From an uncultured Eubacterium sp. (GTDB lineage Bacteria > Bacillota > Clostridia > Lachnospirales > Lachnospiraceae), in the NCBI GenBank assembly GCA_910584245.1, contig CAJTZF010000015.1, positions 1 to 64,000 on the forward strand: a stretch of DNA of 64,000 nucleotides, in the 5' to 3' direction. This document shows, one piece after another, positions 27,168 to 35,514 of this stretch. The translations under genes and the position numbers were made by a program. The notes below the pieces were generated by a model that made no database searches, was not told the origin of the DNA, and worked only from the letters and a program-made list of their open reading frames with translations. Position 1 is the stretch's first letter; each line of letters begins with the position of its first letter.

Positions 27168-27190
27168 AATACATATACAGTATATACAGT
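27156..27190 (+). promoter_or_regulatory. Candidate GntR operator
   Basis: A perfect 9-bp inverted repeat, ACTGTATAT-N8-ATATACAGT (27156-27181), covers the -10, and a further direct copy of ATATACAGT abuts it (27182-27190). The position fits autorepression by the GntR protein encoded just downstream. Confidence 0.7.
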
Positions 27191-27215
27191 ATGTTGAAAA
27201 GGAAAAAGGTGTAAC

Positions 27216-27587
27216 ATGAAAATTATTTTATCGAATCAATCGGAGTTTCCAATTTACCGGCAGATTTTTGACCAGATTGTGGAGCAAATCCAATCGGGGG
27301 ACATTCCTGAGGGAACCACTCTTCCGTCAATTCGCGGCTTGGCAAAGGAACTGGGGATCAGTGTCATAACGACGACGAGAGCTTACAATGAACTGGAAGG
27401 CGAGGGGTATATCGTTTCGAGGCAGGGGAAGGGAAGCATCGTTTTGGGAAAGAACAATTCTGTTGTGAAGTCCCAGTATCGGAGGAGGATGGAAGAGTCC
27501 TTAGAACTGCTGATTGAGAATGCCAGGTATTTGGAGATGTCGGAGGAGGAAATTGTAAAGTGTGTGGAGGAGAGGTTGCGGAGATGA
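27216..27587 (+). CDS. GntR family regulator (YtrA subfamily)
   Basis: 123 residues: the GntR winged helix (IYRQIFDQIVEQIQSGDI, LPSIRGLAKELGISVITTTRAYNELEGEGYI, RQGKGS) followed only by a short helical tail, which is typical of the YtrA subfamily that controls linked ABC transporters. The ATG overlaps nothing upstream; its stop overlaps the ATPase gene start (ATGA). An inverted repeat over its own promoter (27156-27190) is the likely binding site. Inducer unknown; in Bacillus, ytrA responds to cell-wall-active peptides. Confidence 0.88.
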   Translation: MKIILSNQSEFPIYRQIFDQIVEQIQSGDIPEGTTLPSIRGLAKELGISVITTTRAYNELEGEGYIVSRQGKGSIVLGKNNSVVKSQYRRRMEESLELLIENARYLEMSEEEIVKCVEERLRR

Positions 27588-28462
27588 GTGCAATAGAATT
27601 TAACCAGGTAAGTAAACATTTTAAAAACTTTTCTCTCCGGGAGATCAGTTTTGAGCTGCCAAGCGGCTATATTATGGGATATGTCGGACAGAATGGCGCC
27701 GGGAAGACGACGAGTATCAATTTGATAACCGGTATGTATAAGCTGGAGGAGGGAAATATCCAGGTGGCAGGAATGTCAGTGAAAGACAATCTCGTGGAGG
27801 TGAAAAAGGCTGTCGGCTATATCGGGGATGAGTCGTATTATTATCCAGAATTTAAAATCAGGGATGTGCGCTCAATTATGAAAAGCTTTTATGACAGTTT
27901 TGATGTGGGAGAATTCAACCGCTATGTAAAACAGTGGAAGCTGCCAGAACAGAAAAAAATCGGTGAATTTTCCAAGGGCATGAAGATTAAGCTTATGTTT
28001 GCAGGTGTGCTGGCAAGGGAAACAAAGATTCTGCTATTGGACGAGGCGACGAGCGGCCTGGACCCGGTGACGAGAGAGGAAATTCTCGGAATATTGCAGA
28101 GATATATCGAGGACGGGCAACATAGTGTGCTCTTTTCCACGCACATTATGGAGGATTTGGAGCAAATAGCAGACTACATTTTCTATATTGAGAATGGCCG
28201 GAAAATATTTTGTGAGACAAAAGAGGAGCTGCTTGAGAGTTATGCACTGGTAAAGGGTGGAGTGGAAGAGGTAGAAAGGGTAAAAGATAAGGGAGTCATT
28301 GGTATTACCGAATCGGAAGTTGGCTTTTGGGGGATATTGCCAATAGAAAGGGCGGTAGGCCTGCCCAAAGGGCTTCTTCTTGAAAAACCGACGATAAACC
28401 AGATTGTCGTGGCATATCAGAAAGAGGCAAAGGGTATGAAAGAAGGGAGGGAATCTGTATGA
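27584..28462 (+). CDS. ABC transporter ATP-binding protein (YtrB-like)
   Basis: 292-residue ATPase with Walker A GQNGAGKTT, a diverged signature FSKGMKIKLMFA, Walker B ILLLDEATSGLDP and switch region FSTHIMEDLEQIADY. The last 80 residues form an extra C-terminal domain as in YtrB/BcrA types. It starts at the ATGA shared with the GntR gene and overlaps the next permease by four bases, so GntR, ATPase and permease are a compact operon. Confidence 0.87.
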   Translation: MSAIEFNQVSKHFKNFSLREISFELPSGYIMGYVGQNGAGKTTSINLITGMYKLEEGNIQVAGMSVKDNLVEVKKAVGYIGDESYYYPEFKIRDVRSIMKSFYDSFDVGEFNRYVKQWKLPEQKKIGEFSKGMKIKLMFAGVLARETKILLLDEATSGLDPVTREEILGILQRYIEDGQHSVLFSTHIMEDLEQIADYIFYIENGRKIFCETKEELLESYALVKGGVEEVERVKDKGVIGITESEVGFWGILPIERAVGLPKGLLLEKPTINQIVVAYQKEAKGMKEGRESV

Positions 28463-29130
28463 ACTGGATTCAATTTATGAAAGTGGATTTTCGGTTGACA
28501 AAAAAACAATTATCATTTTTTATTATATTCCCGGTTTTTGTTGTGCTAATAGCTTCGTCCGGGGTGGATATATTTTTTATTATTTCGTATTTATGTTTTG
28601 GTGTTCTGATTCTTTCCACGACTCCGTTTGTGATGGAGGATAAAAAGCTTTCTTCTTTCGTGCAGCTTTTGCCGGGAACGGATAGGGACAAAGTGATGGG
28701 CAGATATAGCTGGTTTCTCACATTATATTTAATCTTTATGCTGTTTGGGGTTGTCATATCTTATATTATAAGCCAGTTTGAAATTGGAGAAGTGCGTATC
28801 GGGGAAGATGATTATTATTTTTGTCTGGTAACAGCACTGGTCTGTTTAGTTATTGGCTGTGTTCAGATGACTGTCTTTTATTTACTTGGGCGTGCGAAAA
28901 GCCAGCAATTTTTTAATATTATTCGAATGGTTCCAGCCCTTATATTTTTCATGGGTTCTAATTATGTGAAAGAGCACTCTGATATGGCAGAGCGGGTATA
29001 TCAGATTGTACAGTTTTTGAAAGATAATCAGGCAATGATGATTCTGGCTGGCGTAGCAGTGGTGGTATTCATGTTCGTAATCTGCATTATGATATCTGCT
29101 TATTTTGTCAGTCGCCGGGATATAAGTTAA
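28459..29130 (+). CDS. ABC-2-like permease (six helices)
   Basis: 223 residues with about six membrane helices (about 18-33, 38-57, 78-102, 115-135, 145-163, 190-218). Shared ATGA with the ATPase gene shows it is that protein's membrane partner. No substrate motif. A strong terminator follows at 29178, so this is the end of the first GntR-led transcript, although the transporter block continues. Confidence 0.75.
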   Translation: MNWIQFMKVDFRLTKKQLSFFIIFPVFVVLIASSGVDIFFIISYLCFGVLILSTTPFVMEDKKLSSFVQLLPGTDRDKVMGRYSWFLTLYLIFMLFGVVISYIISQFEIGEVRIGEDDYYFCLVTALVCLVIGCVQMTVFYLLGRAKSQQFFNIIRMVPALIFFMGSNYVKEHSDMAERVYQIVQFLKDNQAMMILAGVAVVVFMFVICIMISAYFVSRRDIS

Positions 29131-29177
29131 AGATGAGATGGGAATGATTCGTAATATTTTTTTAAGTGGAAGTAATG

Positions 29178-29219
29178 AAGGAGTATTCCAAAAAGATGAA
29201 TTTGAGAATACTCCTTTTT
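29178..29219 (+). terminator. Rho-independent terminator
   Basis: AAGGAGTATTC pairs perfectly with GAATACTCCTT (11 bp), followed by further T residues. Confidence 0.85.
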
Positions 29220-29328
29220 CCATTCTTACAAAACCGTAAGTTTCCGTAAGACAATTCGATGGAAGCATTTTCATATATGCTTTATACTCCAATCATACCA
29301 ATTAGTACAGGGAAGGAGATGGTATACT

Positions 29329-31320
29329 ATGAAAAGCTTTATGCAAACGGTCAAATTATTTGTCAAGACGCCGCAGATTATAGTGGCGTACCTCGTGTTG
29401 CTGGCTGGGAGCAACGTGTGGTTTATACAAGTCTTTAAGGCTTTTGTAAATGACTATAAGCAGTGGGGGGATGCGAGGACAGATGGCATTTATTATTTGG
29501 GCGACATTGGTATAATAGGCAGCTATGTATATTTTATTTTCTGGCTCTTTATCTCCTATGAGTTTTTCCGGAAATCAAAAGAGGTTGATATTCAGGAGAC
29601 CTTGGATTGTATGGGGGCGAGGGGAGGTATTTTTTACCTTCACCAGATTGGGACGTTGTTACTTGCGGTTTCAGTCATAGTGTTAAATGTGTTTGTCTAT
29701 TTTATCGCAGGCTATTTCAGATTGGATTTTTCGGTTGTGCCTGTGCTGAAAGAGCAAATATGGATCATGCTTTTGGTAGATGTGTTTCTTTTATCTATCG
29801 CTTCCGTGTTTTGCGGGTCGGCGTTATCGCAGGTGAGAAACCGTTTTGTAGGGTATGGAATCGCATTGGCGCTGAGTTCGGTTATGATGTGGGAGCTGCT
29901 TGAGCCGATTGCATGGGGATTAGGCATAGGTGGAGACGTTTTGTGTTTTATCCGGGACTTCATCTGCTTTCTTCCGCCCGATATGTCAGCTTCGTATGAT
30001 GCCTTATATGGATTGCCGATGGATGGATACCGAATTGCGATTATGGGTATTTGGATCGTGCTTGGCAGCATATGGATTCTACGCAAAATATTTATTTCCT
30101 CAAGACGGGCCTCAGCGGTGGGAACAGGAGGCTGTATGGTCCTTATTGCAGTGCTGGGTATTCTGGCCTGGGACCGGGGAAGTGTTCTTCTGCAGAGTGA
30201 ATCGAAGAGGTCGGCGATCCAGGAGCAGTTTTTTGACGGGGAGACGAGGAAAAAGCAAGCGGACTTTACGATTAGCGGGTATCGGATGGAACTTCGTGTT
30301 CGAAAGGAATTGTCTGCGGAGTGTAAAATAGAGCTGGCGGACGGCGATCCGAAAGAGGAATATGATTTTACCCTTTACCATTGTTATAAGGTTAAGGACA
30401 TACGGGATGATAAAGGCAAGGAAATGGCGTTTAGCCAGGATGGGGATTACGTCACGGTGAGGGGGAATAAGGATGTTGGAACAAAAGAGATAACCTTTTT
30501 CTATGAGGGAGGCAGCAGCTTATTCTATTCCAATAGCCATGCATGTTTTCTGACGGGGATTATACCGTATTACCCGAAGGCTGGTTTTCAGGAAGTGATT
30601 TCCGATGAGCGGATGGAGGTGAAACAGCCGAATGATTCGGTGGTATGGTTTGACATCGGTTTTGACATACCGGGAAGCGTCGTATCGAATCTGGCATATT
30701 CAGAGGGAAGGTATAAGGGGAAGACGGATAGCGCGCTGTTTGTAAAGGGATATTTGGATTCAGAATACTATGAGAAGACACAGTGTGTATGTTATCCCAT
30801 GCAGCGTTCCAGCTATGAAGTAGTGGAGGCTTACCAGAATGGCGCTTTGCAACAGCAGATTGATCAATTGACGCAGTATCTTGGAGCAGAGCCAGTCCGG
30901 CTTGAGAAGAAACAGATTATAGTAATTCCTACTAGCACTGCCTTTTGCTCCAGACTGGGAAGCTACTATGAAACGGATTCCTATGTATTGCTGACAACTG
31001 GCACGAGTCCGTATGTAGTACTTCAGGAGAGGTTCGATAGAAAAGGAGATAGTGAGCTTCAGCAGGTATTCTTTCAGCTTTCGATGTCGCCGGATTCGGA
31101 GATAGAGGACTTTGTAATATGGAAAGACCTTACTAGTGATCCGGATGATTATACGAAGAGGGACGAATTAAATGACCGGATTGTCGGGAAAATGAAAGAA
31201 GTTGGAATACAGGAAATAGCGCAGAAAATTTATGCGCGGCTCGTCTCTGACGGATATGCGGGGGATGTGGAAGCGGATATAGAGTTTATAAAGAACGTAC
31301 GTAAGGAGGGAGCGCTATGA
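29329..31320 (+). CDS. ABC permease with large C-terminal extracytoplasmic domain
   Basis: 663 residues. The first 290 contain about seven membrane helices; the remaining 370 are soluble and beta/alpha in character. The layout recalls permeases fused to an M1-aminopeptidase-like domain, but no HExxH zinc motif is present (the nearest region reads SELQQVFFQLSM), so any peptidase relation would be degenerate. AAGGAG precedes the ATG. It overlaps the following ATPase gene by four bases. Probably the large membrane subunit of a Ytr-like transporter; substrate unknown. Confidence 0.65.
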   Translation: MKSFMQTVKLFVKTPQIIVAYLVLLAGSNVWFIQVFKAFVNDYKQWGDARTDGIYYLGDIGIIGSYVYFIFWLFISYEFFRKSKEVDIQETLDCMGARGGIFYLHQIGTLLLAVSVIVLNVFVYFIAGYFRLDFSVVPVLKEQIWIMLLVDVFLLSIASVFCGSALSQVRNRFVGYGIALALSSVMMWELLEPIAWGLGIGGDVLCFIRDFICFLPPDMSASYDALYGLPMDGYRIAIMGIWIVLGSIWILRKIFISSRRASAVGTGGCMVLIAVLGILAWDRGSVLLQSESKRSAIQEQFFDGETRKKQADFTISGYRMELRVRKELSAECKIELADGDPKEEYDFTLYHCYKVKDIRDDKGKEMAFSQDGDYVTVRGNKDVGTKEITFFYEGGSSLFYSNSHACFLTGIIPYYPKAGFQEVISDERMEVKQPNDSVVWFDIGFDIPGSVVSNLAYSEGRYKGKTDSALFVKGYLDSEYYEKTQCVCYPMQRSSYEVVEAYQNGALQQQIDQLTQYLGAEPVRLEKKQIIVIPTSTAFCSRLGSYYETDSYVLLTTGTSPYVVLQERFDRKGDSELQQVFFQLSMSPDSEIEDFVIWKDLTSDPDDYTKRDELNDRIVGKMKEVGIQEIAQKIYARLVSDGYAGDVEADIEFIKNVRKEGAL

Positions 31321-32024
31321 TTCAAGTAAGCCATGTTACTAAAAAGTTTAGGTCAAAAATTGTATTAGATGATGTTTCGATGTGTTGCCACCAGGGGGTA
31401 TATGGGATTCTCGGGCCGAATGGAGCCGGGAAGACGACGCTGATGCGGTGTATGATAGGGTTGTATCCGATTAATGATGGTGTGGTTGATGCGCCTGAAC
31501 CATCGAAAATCGGATATCTTCCACAGAAGTTTGGCCTATTTCGGGAGATGACGGTTTATGATATGCTGTATTATCTTGCCACACTAAAGAAGATTACAAA
31601 AGAGAACAGGGAACCTTTGATTGAACGGGCGCTTGGGAAGGTCCATATGGAAGGGTGCCAAAAAGAACGGATATCCAAGCTGTCAGGGGGCATGCAGCGG
31701 CGGATTGGGATTGCGCAGGCGATATTAGGGGAGCCGCCGGTGCTGTTTTTTGATGAGCCGACTGTGGGTCTGGATCCAGAAGAGCGGAGCCGGTTCAAAT
31801 CGGTAGTCCGGCAGCTCGGGGAGAAGTGTACGGTTCTGTTTTCCACGCACATCGTAGAGGATTTGGAGGCGGTGTGCGACTCGGTAATCGTTATGGACCG
31901 GGGACGCATACGGTATTCCGGAAAAATGGATGAGATTCTTGAATGGAATGGGCAGAAATTTCAGAAACTGGAGGACGCCTATTTTGCTATTATCAAGGGG
32001 GCGGGAGAGTATGCAAAGGACTAA
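31317..32024 (+). CDS. ABC transporter ATP-binding protein
   Basis: 235 residues with Walker A GPNGAGKTT, signature LSGGMQRRIGIAQ, Walker B VLFFDEPTVGLDP and switch histidine FSTHIVEDLEAV. Closest to the CcmA/BcrA-type ATPases of ABC-2 exporters. Translationally coupled to the large permease upstream (ATGA) and overlapping the next membrane protein by 14 bases, so these three form one transporter. Confidence 0.88.
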   Translation: MIQVSHVTKKFRSKIVLDDVSMCCHQGVYGILGPNGAGKTTLMRCMIGLYPINDGVVDAPEPSKIGYLPQKFGLFREMTVYDMLYYLATLKKITKENREPLIERALGKVHMEGCQKERISKLSGGMQRRIGIAQAILGEPPVLFFDEPTVGLDPEERSRFKSVVRQLGEKCTVLFSTHIVEDLEAVCDSVIVMDRGRIRYSGKMDEILEWNGQKFQKLEDAYFAIIKGAGEYAKD

Positions 32025-32679
32025 GGGAAATACGGCGGCATATATAAGCTTAATGCTGCGGAGCCGGACGGTTATTTTGCTTTTACCGGTCGTTTGTGGC
32101 TATATCCTGCTAACGATTATTTGTTTCTATTACCGGGAGATGTATATGCAGTATCCGGACGTACTGCTCGATTATGTTACCAAGTGGTGCCATCAGGTAA
32201 TTCCGATGCTTGCGTGCTGGTGGGCGCTTTTCCTTCAAAACCAGTTTGTGAGTGGGGAGGGCAATGAGCTGTTGTATCTGTATCTTTCCCATAAGGAGAT
32301 ATTAAAATGCCAGCTGGTGGCAATGGCGGCTTATGGCGTATGGATCTGTATGTATATCGGGGGTATGCAGTTTTATTTTGACATGAATCTGTTTTTCCTG
32401 TTCCGGATTTGCTTGGAATCTGTTTTTATAGGGGGTGCAGCATTTTTACTCGTGTCCATTGTACGCAATACGGGTATTCCCATTTTGTTTATTATGGTGT
32501 ATTGTATGTATGTTGACCAATTGCTGTGCGCGGCGCCGCTGGAGCAGCTTTCACAATCTCTGAAAAGACAGGAAATGTCGCCGCTAAACATGAAGTGGGC
32601 AGCAGAAACGCTTATACTGGCGGCTGCCTTTCACATCGGCGGATTTATGATATATAAACAGGTTAAAAAATATGAGTAA
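32011..32679 (+). CDS. ABC-2-like permease
   Basis: 222 residues with about six membrane helices (about 15-35, 60-80, 95-115, 130-150, 155-175, 195-215). ATG 32011 lies inside the end of the ATPase gene and is preceded by a G-rich ribosome site. A second, small membrane partner of the 663-residue permease. No further motif. Confidence 0.7.
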   Translation: MQRTKGNTAAYISLMLRSRTVILLLPVVCGYILLTIICFYYREMYMQYPDVLLDYVTKWCHQVIPMLACWWALFLQNQFVSGEGNELLYLYLSHKEILKCQLVAMAAYGVWICMYIGGMQFYFDMNLFFLFRICLESVFIGGAAFLLVSIVRNTGIPILFIMVYCMYVDQLLCAAPLEQLSQSLKRQEMSPLNMKWAAETLILAAAFHIGGFMIYKQVKKYE

Positions 32680-32695
32680 AAAGGAGAGTAAAAAG

Positions 32696-33451
32696 ATGGA
32701 TGCAATTTTGAAGCTTGAAAACGTTGAAAAATATTATGGAAATAAATCAAATCTCACGAAGGCGCTGGACCAGGTGTCATTTGAGGTGGAGAGCGGAGAA
32801 TTTCTAGGAATTATGGGCGCAAGCGGCTCGGGAAAGACGACACTGTTAAACTGTATTTCCACAATTGACCGGGTGAGCGCCGGCCGGATACTTGTGGAGG
32901 GGAAAGAGATTACCGGTATGAAGGGAAATGCATTAAACCGATTCCGGCGGGAGAAGCTCGGATTTATTTTCCAGGATTTTAACCTTCTGGATACGCTTAC
33001 CGCTTACGAAAATATTGCATTGCCGCTCTCGATCCAAAATGTGGCGCCTTTGAAAATTGATGCGAAGATCGGGGAATTGACCGAAAGGCTCGGGATTGGC
33101 GAGGTAATGAAAAAATACCCATACCAGATGAGTGGGGGACAGAAGCAGAGAGTGGCGGCGGCCAGAGCGCTGATTGGCGACCCTGCGCTTGTGCTGGCCG
33201 ATGAGCCGACCGGGGCGCTGGATTCGAAATCGGCCCGGAGCCTGCTCGAGAGCATGGAGGGAATGAACCAGAATTATGATGCGACGATTCTTATGGTAAC
33301 CCATGATGCAATGGCGGCTAGCTTTACGACCCGCGTTATCTTTTTGAAGGATGGACAGATTTTCAACGAGGTGCGGCGGGGAACCGATACGAGAAAGCAG
33401 TTCTTTGACCGTATCATGGATGTGGTTACACTAATTGGCGGCGCGCTATGA
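32696..33451 (+). CDS. BceA/MacB-type ABC ATPase
   Basis: 251 residues. Walker A GASGSGKTT, Q-loop FIFQDFNLLDTLT, full signature MSGGQKQRVAAARAL, Walker B LVLADEPTGALDS and switch MVTHDAMAASF place it in the 3.A.1.134/MacB group that powers BceB-type permeases. The start ATG 32696 has AAGGAGA eight bases upstream and follows the previous gene by 16 bp. It overlaps the first BceB-like permease gene by four bases. A single ATPase appears to serve two permeases. Confidence 0.9.
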   Translation: MDAILKLENVEKYYGNKSNLTKALDQVSFEVESGEFLGIMGASGSGKTTLLNCISTIDRVSAGRILVEGKEITGMKGNALNRFRREKLGFIFQDFNLLDTLTAYENIALPLSIQNVAPLKIDAKIGELTERLGIGEVMKKYPYQMSGGQKQRVAAARALIGDPALVLADEPTGALDSKSARSLLESMEGMNQNYDATILMVTHDAMAASFTTRVIFLKDGQIFNEVRRGTDTRKQFFDRIMDVVTLIGGAL

Positions 33452-35514
33452 TTGTTCGGCTTGCATATAAAAATATAAGGAAAAATTCGTCAGACGATAA
33501 GGTGTATTTTATTACGCTCATAATAGGTGTTGCTCTTTTTTATGTTTTTCATGCTATATCCGGCCAGATGCTTATACAAGAGTTCCTGGTTGGGCGGGAC
33601 AGTATGCTTACCGAGTACATCCAGTATGCCTTGCCGGCGGCAAAATATATTGTTACGGCCGTTTTAGCGGGTCTGGTCGTATATGCCAACCGTTTCCTTA
33701 TGAAGCGGAGAAAAAAAGAATTTGGTCTGTATCTTTTGTTTGGCATGAAGAAAAGGAAAATTGCAGGAATCCTTTTAGTAGAGACGGCCATTGTCGGTAT
33801 GGTTTCCCTTGCAGTGGGAATCGCGCTTGGTATTTTTCTGTCGCAGGGGCTGGGGGTGCTGGTGGCAGACATGTTTGAGGCCGATATGTCCGGTTTTACG
33901 TTTGTAGTATGTGGGGCGCCGGCTGTGGAGACGCTTTTGTGTTTTTTGGTGATGTACGCAATGGTTTTTGTGATGGATATGTTTGTGGTGGGGAGATTCC
34001 GGCTGATCCAGCTTTTGAATGCCAGCCGGGGGGCAGAAAAGAATATTGCGGGAAATGCCTGGGTTTGCATTCCGGTGTTTGCCTTGAGCGTTGTCCTGCT
34101 GGGGCATGCCTACTATATGGTAACAGCCCGGATCGGGGAACTCTCGGCGCCCAAACCAATTTTTGTACAGATAGGAAAGATTGTCATAGCCACGTTTTTG
34201 ATTTTTTGGTCGCTCTCCGGCATGGTGATGGCTCTTGCGCAATTACGCAAGAGGTTTTACCTGCGGGGAATCCACGCCTTTACAGTAAAAGAGATGAGCA
34301 GCCGGGTAAATACAAATGTAGTGGCGGGAAGCATGATCTGTATTTTAATGTTTATAGGAATTACCATGTTTACTTTGTGCTTTTTAGTTAGCCATACGAT
34401 AAACCGTAATTTAAAGGCGCTTGCTCCGGTAGATGTATTTTTCCAGATTTCATGTGGGGAAGAGAGAGGGCTTCCCTTTGACAGTCAAATCCGGACAGTT
34501 GGCGGACTGTTCCGTGACCAGGGAGTTGATACGGCGATGTTTCGGGATGCCGTAGAGATAACTGTCTATGAGTATTATGAATGGGATGAGGGCAGCCAGA
34601 TAAGTTATAGTGACAATACTATGCTTCCCGGAGGGGAAGAGGTCATAAAGCTGAGCGATTACAATAAGCTTTCCGGGTTGTACGGCGGCAGACAGTATAC
34701 GCTTGCAGATAATGAATATATGGTGATTTCAAATCAAAAGGATTTTGTCCAGTGGTTCAACCGGGAATTTTTGTCCCAAAATCATATTATTACTTTTGGG
34801 GGAAAGGATTACGTTCCAAAGTATAAGGAGTGCCAGGATGGGTTTCTCCGAATGGCTTATACCCCGTCTAATTTTGGGTTTACGGTCGTTCCGGACAGTG
34901 TGTCCGCGGATCCGGATCTTCACCCGGAAACCAGCTGCTATATCGCTAACTACAATGCCAACAATGATGAAGAGGCGCGCCGTATAGATCGTTATGTAAA
35001 AAGTGACGGCTTTTATCAAAAGGCGTGTCCTGGTAAGAACTCATCTGAATGGGATTTGTGGGGGTATTATAAAAGTGATATTTACCGCGATAGTATAGGA
35101 GTTACCACGGTGACGTCATTTTTGGGATTGTATGTAGGGATTCTATTTTTTATCGTAGGTGCAACGCTGTTTGCCCTGAAAGAGATGTCCCAGGCGGTGG
35201 ATAGTTGCGGCAAGTACAGGACGCTCCGGGAACTGGGGGTGGACCGGGGGATGCTGCGCCGTTCCCTGTTTTGTCAAAATGCGGTTTTCTTTGGAGGGCC
35301 GGTGCTGCTTGCCATACTTCACTGTGCTTTTGGGATACGGGGATTATCGAGGCTGGTTTCATCTATGATCGTCATGGAGTTAGACCAGAAAGATATGGTT
35401 CAGTCGTTGGGGATAACGGTGTCTGTTTTATTGGGGATATATGCGGTCTATTTTGCAATTACGTACCAGGGTTGCAGGAAAATAGTTGAAGAAGGAAAGG
35501 AAGGATTAAGATGA
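33448..35514 (+). CDS. BceB-like peptide-antibiotic detoxification permease (first)
   Basis: 688 residues with the BceB layout: about ten membrane helices, an N-terminal helix at about 20-40, paired helices to about 310, an extracytoplasmic domain of about 210 residues between helices seven and eight (about 325-540), and a final FtsX-type bundle (LKEMSQAVDSCGKYRTLRELGVDRGMLRRSLFCQN region). FMKRRKKEFGLYLLFGMKKRKI is the typical family stretch. BceAB-type transporters remove or release peptide antibiotics from lipid II-cycle targets and signal to BceS-like kinases. Coupled by ATGA on both sides. Confidence 0.87.
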   Translation: MIVRLAYKNIRKNSSDDKVYFITLIIGVALFYVFHAISGQMLIQEFLVGRDSMLTEYIQYALPAAKYIVTAVLAGLVVYANRFLMKRRKKEFGLYLLFGMKKRKIAGILLVETAIVGMVSLAVGIALGIFLSQGLGVLVADMFEADMSGFTFVVCGAPAVETLLCFLVMYAMVFVMDMFVVGRFRLIQLLNASRGAEKNIAGNAWVCIPVFALSVVLLGHAYYMVTARIGELSAPKPIFVQIGKIVIATFLIFWSLSGMVMALAQLRKRFYLRGIHAFTVKEMSSRVNTNVVAGSMICILMFIGITMFTLCFLVSHTINRNLKALAPVDVFFQISCGEERGLPFDSQIRTVGGLFRDQGVDTAMFRDAVEITVYEYYEWDEGSQISYSDNTMLPGGEEVIKLSDYNKLSGLYGGRQYTLADNEYMVISNQKDFVQWFNREFLSQNHIITFGGKDYVPKYKECQDGFLRMAYTPSNFGFTVVPDSVSADPDLHPETSCYIANYNANNDEEARRIDRYVKSDGFYQKACPGKNSSEWDLWGYYKSDIYRDSIGVTTVTSFLGLYVGILFFIVGATLFALKEMSQAVDSCGKYRTLRELGVDRGMLRRSLFCQNAVFFGGPVLLAILHCAFGIRGLSRLVSSMIVMELDQKDMVQSLGITVSVLLGIYAVYFAITYQGCRKIVEEGKEGLR

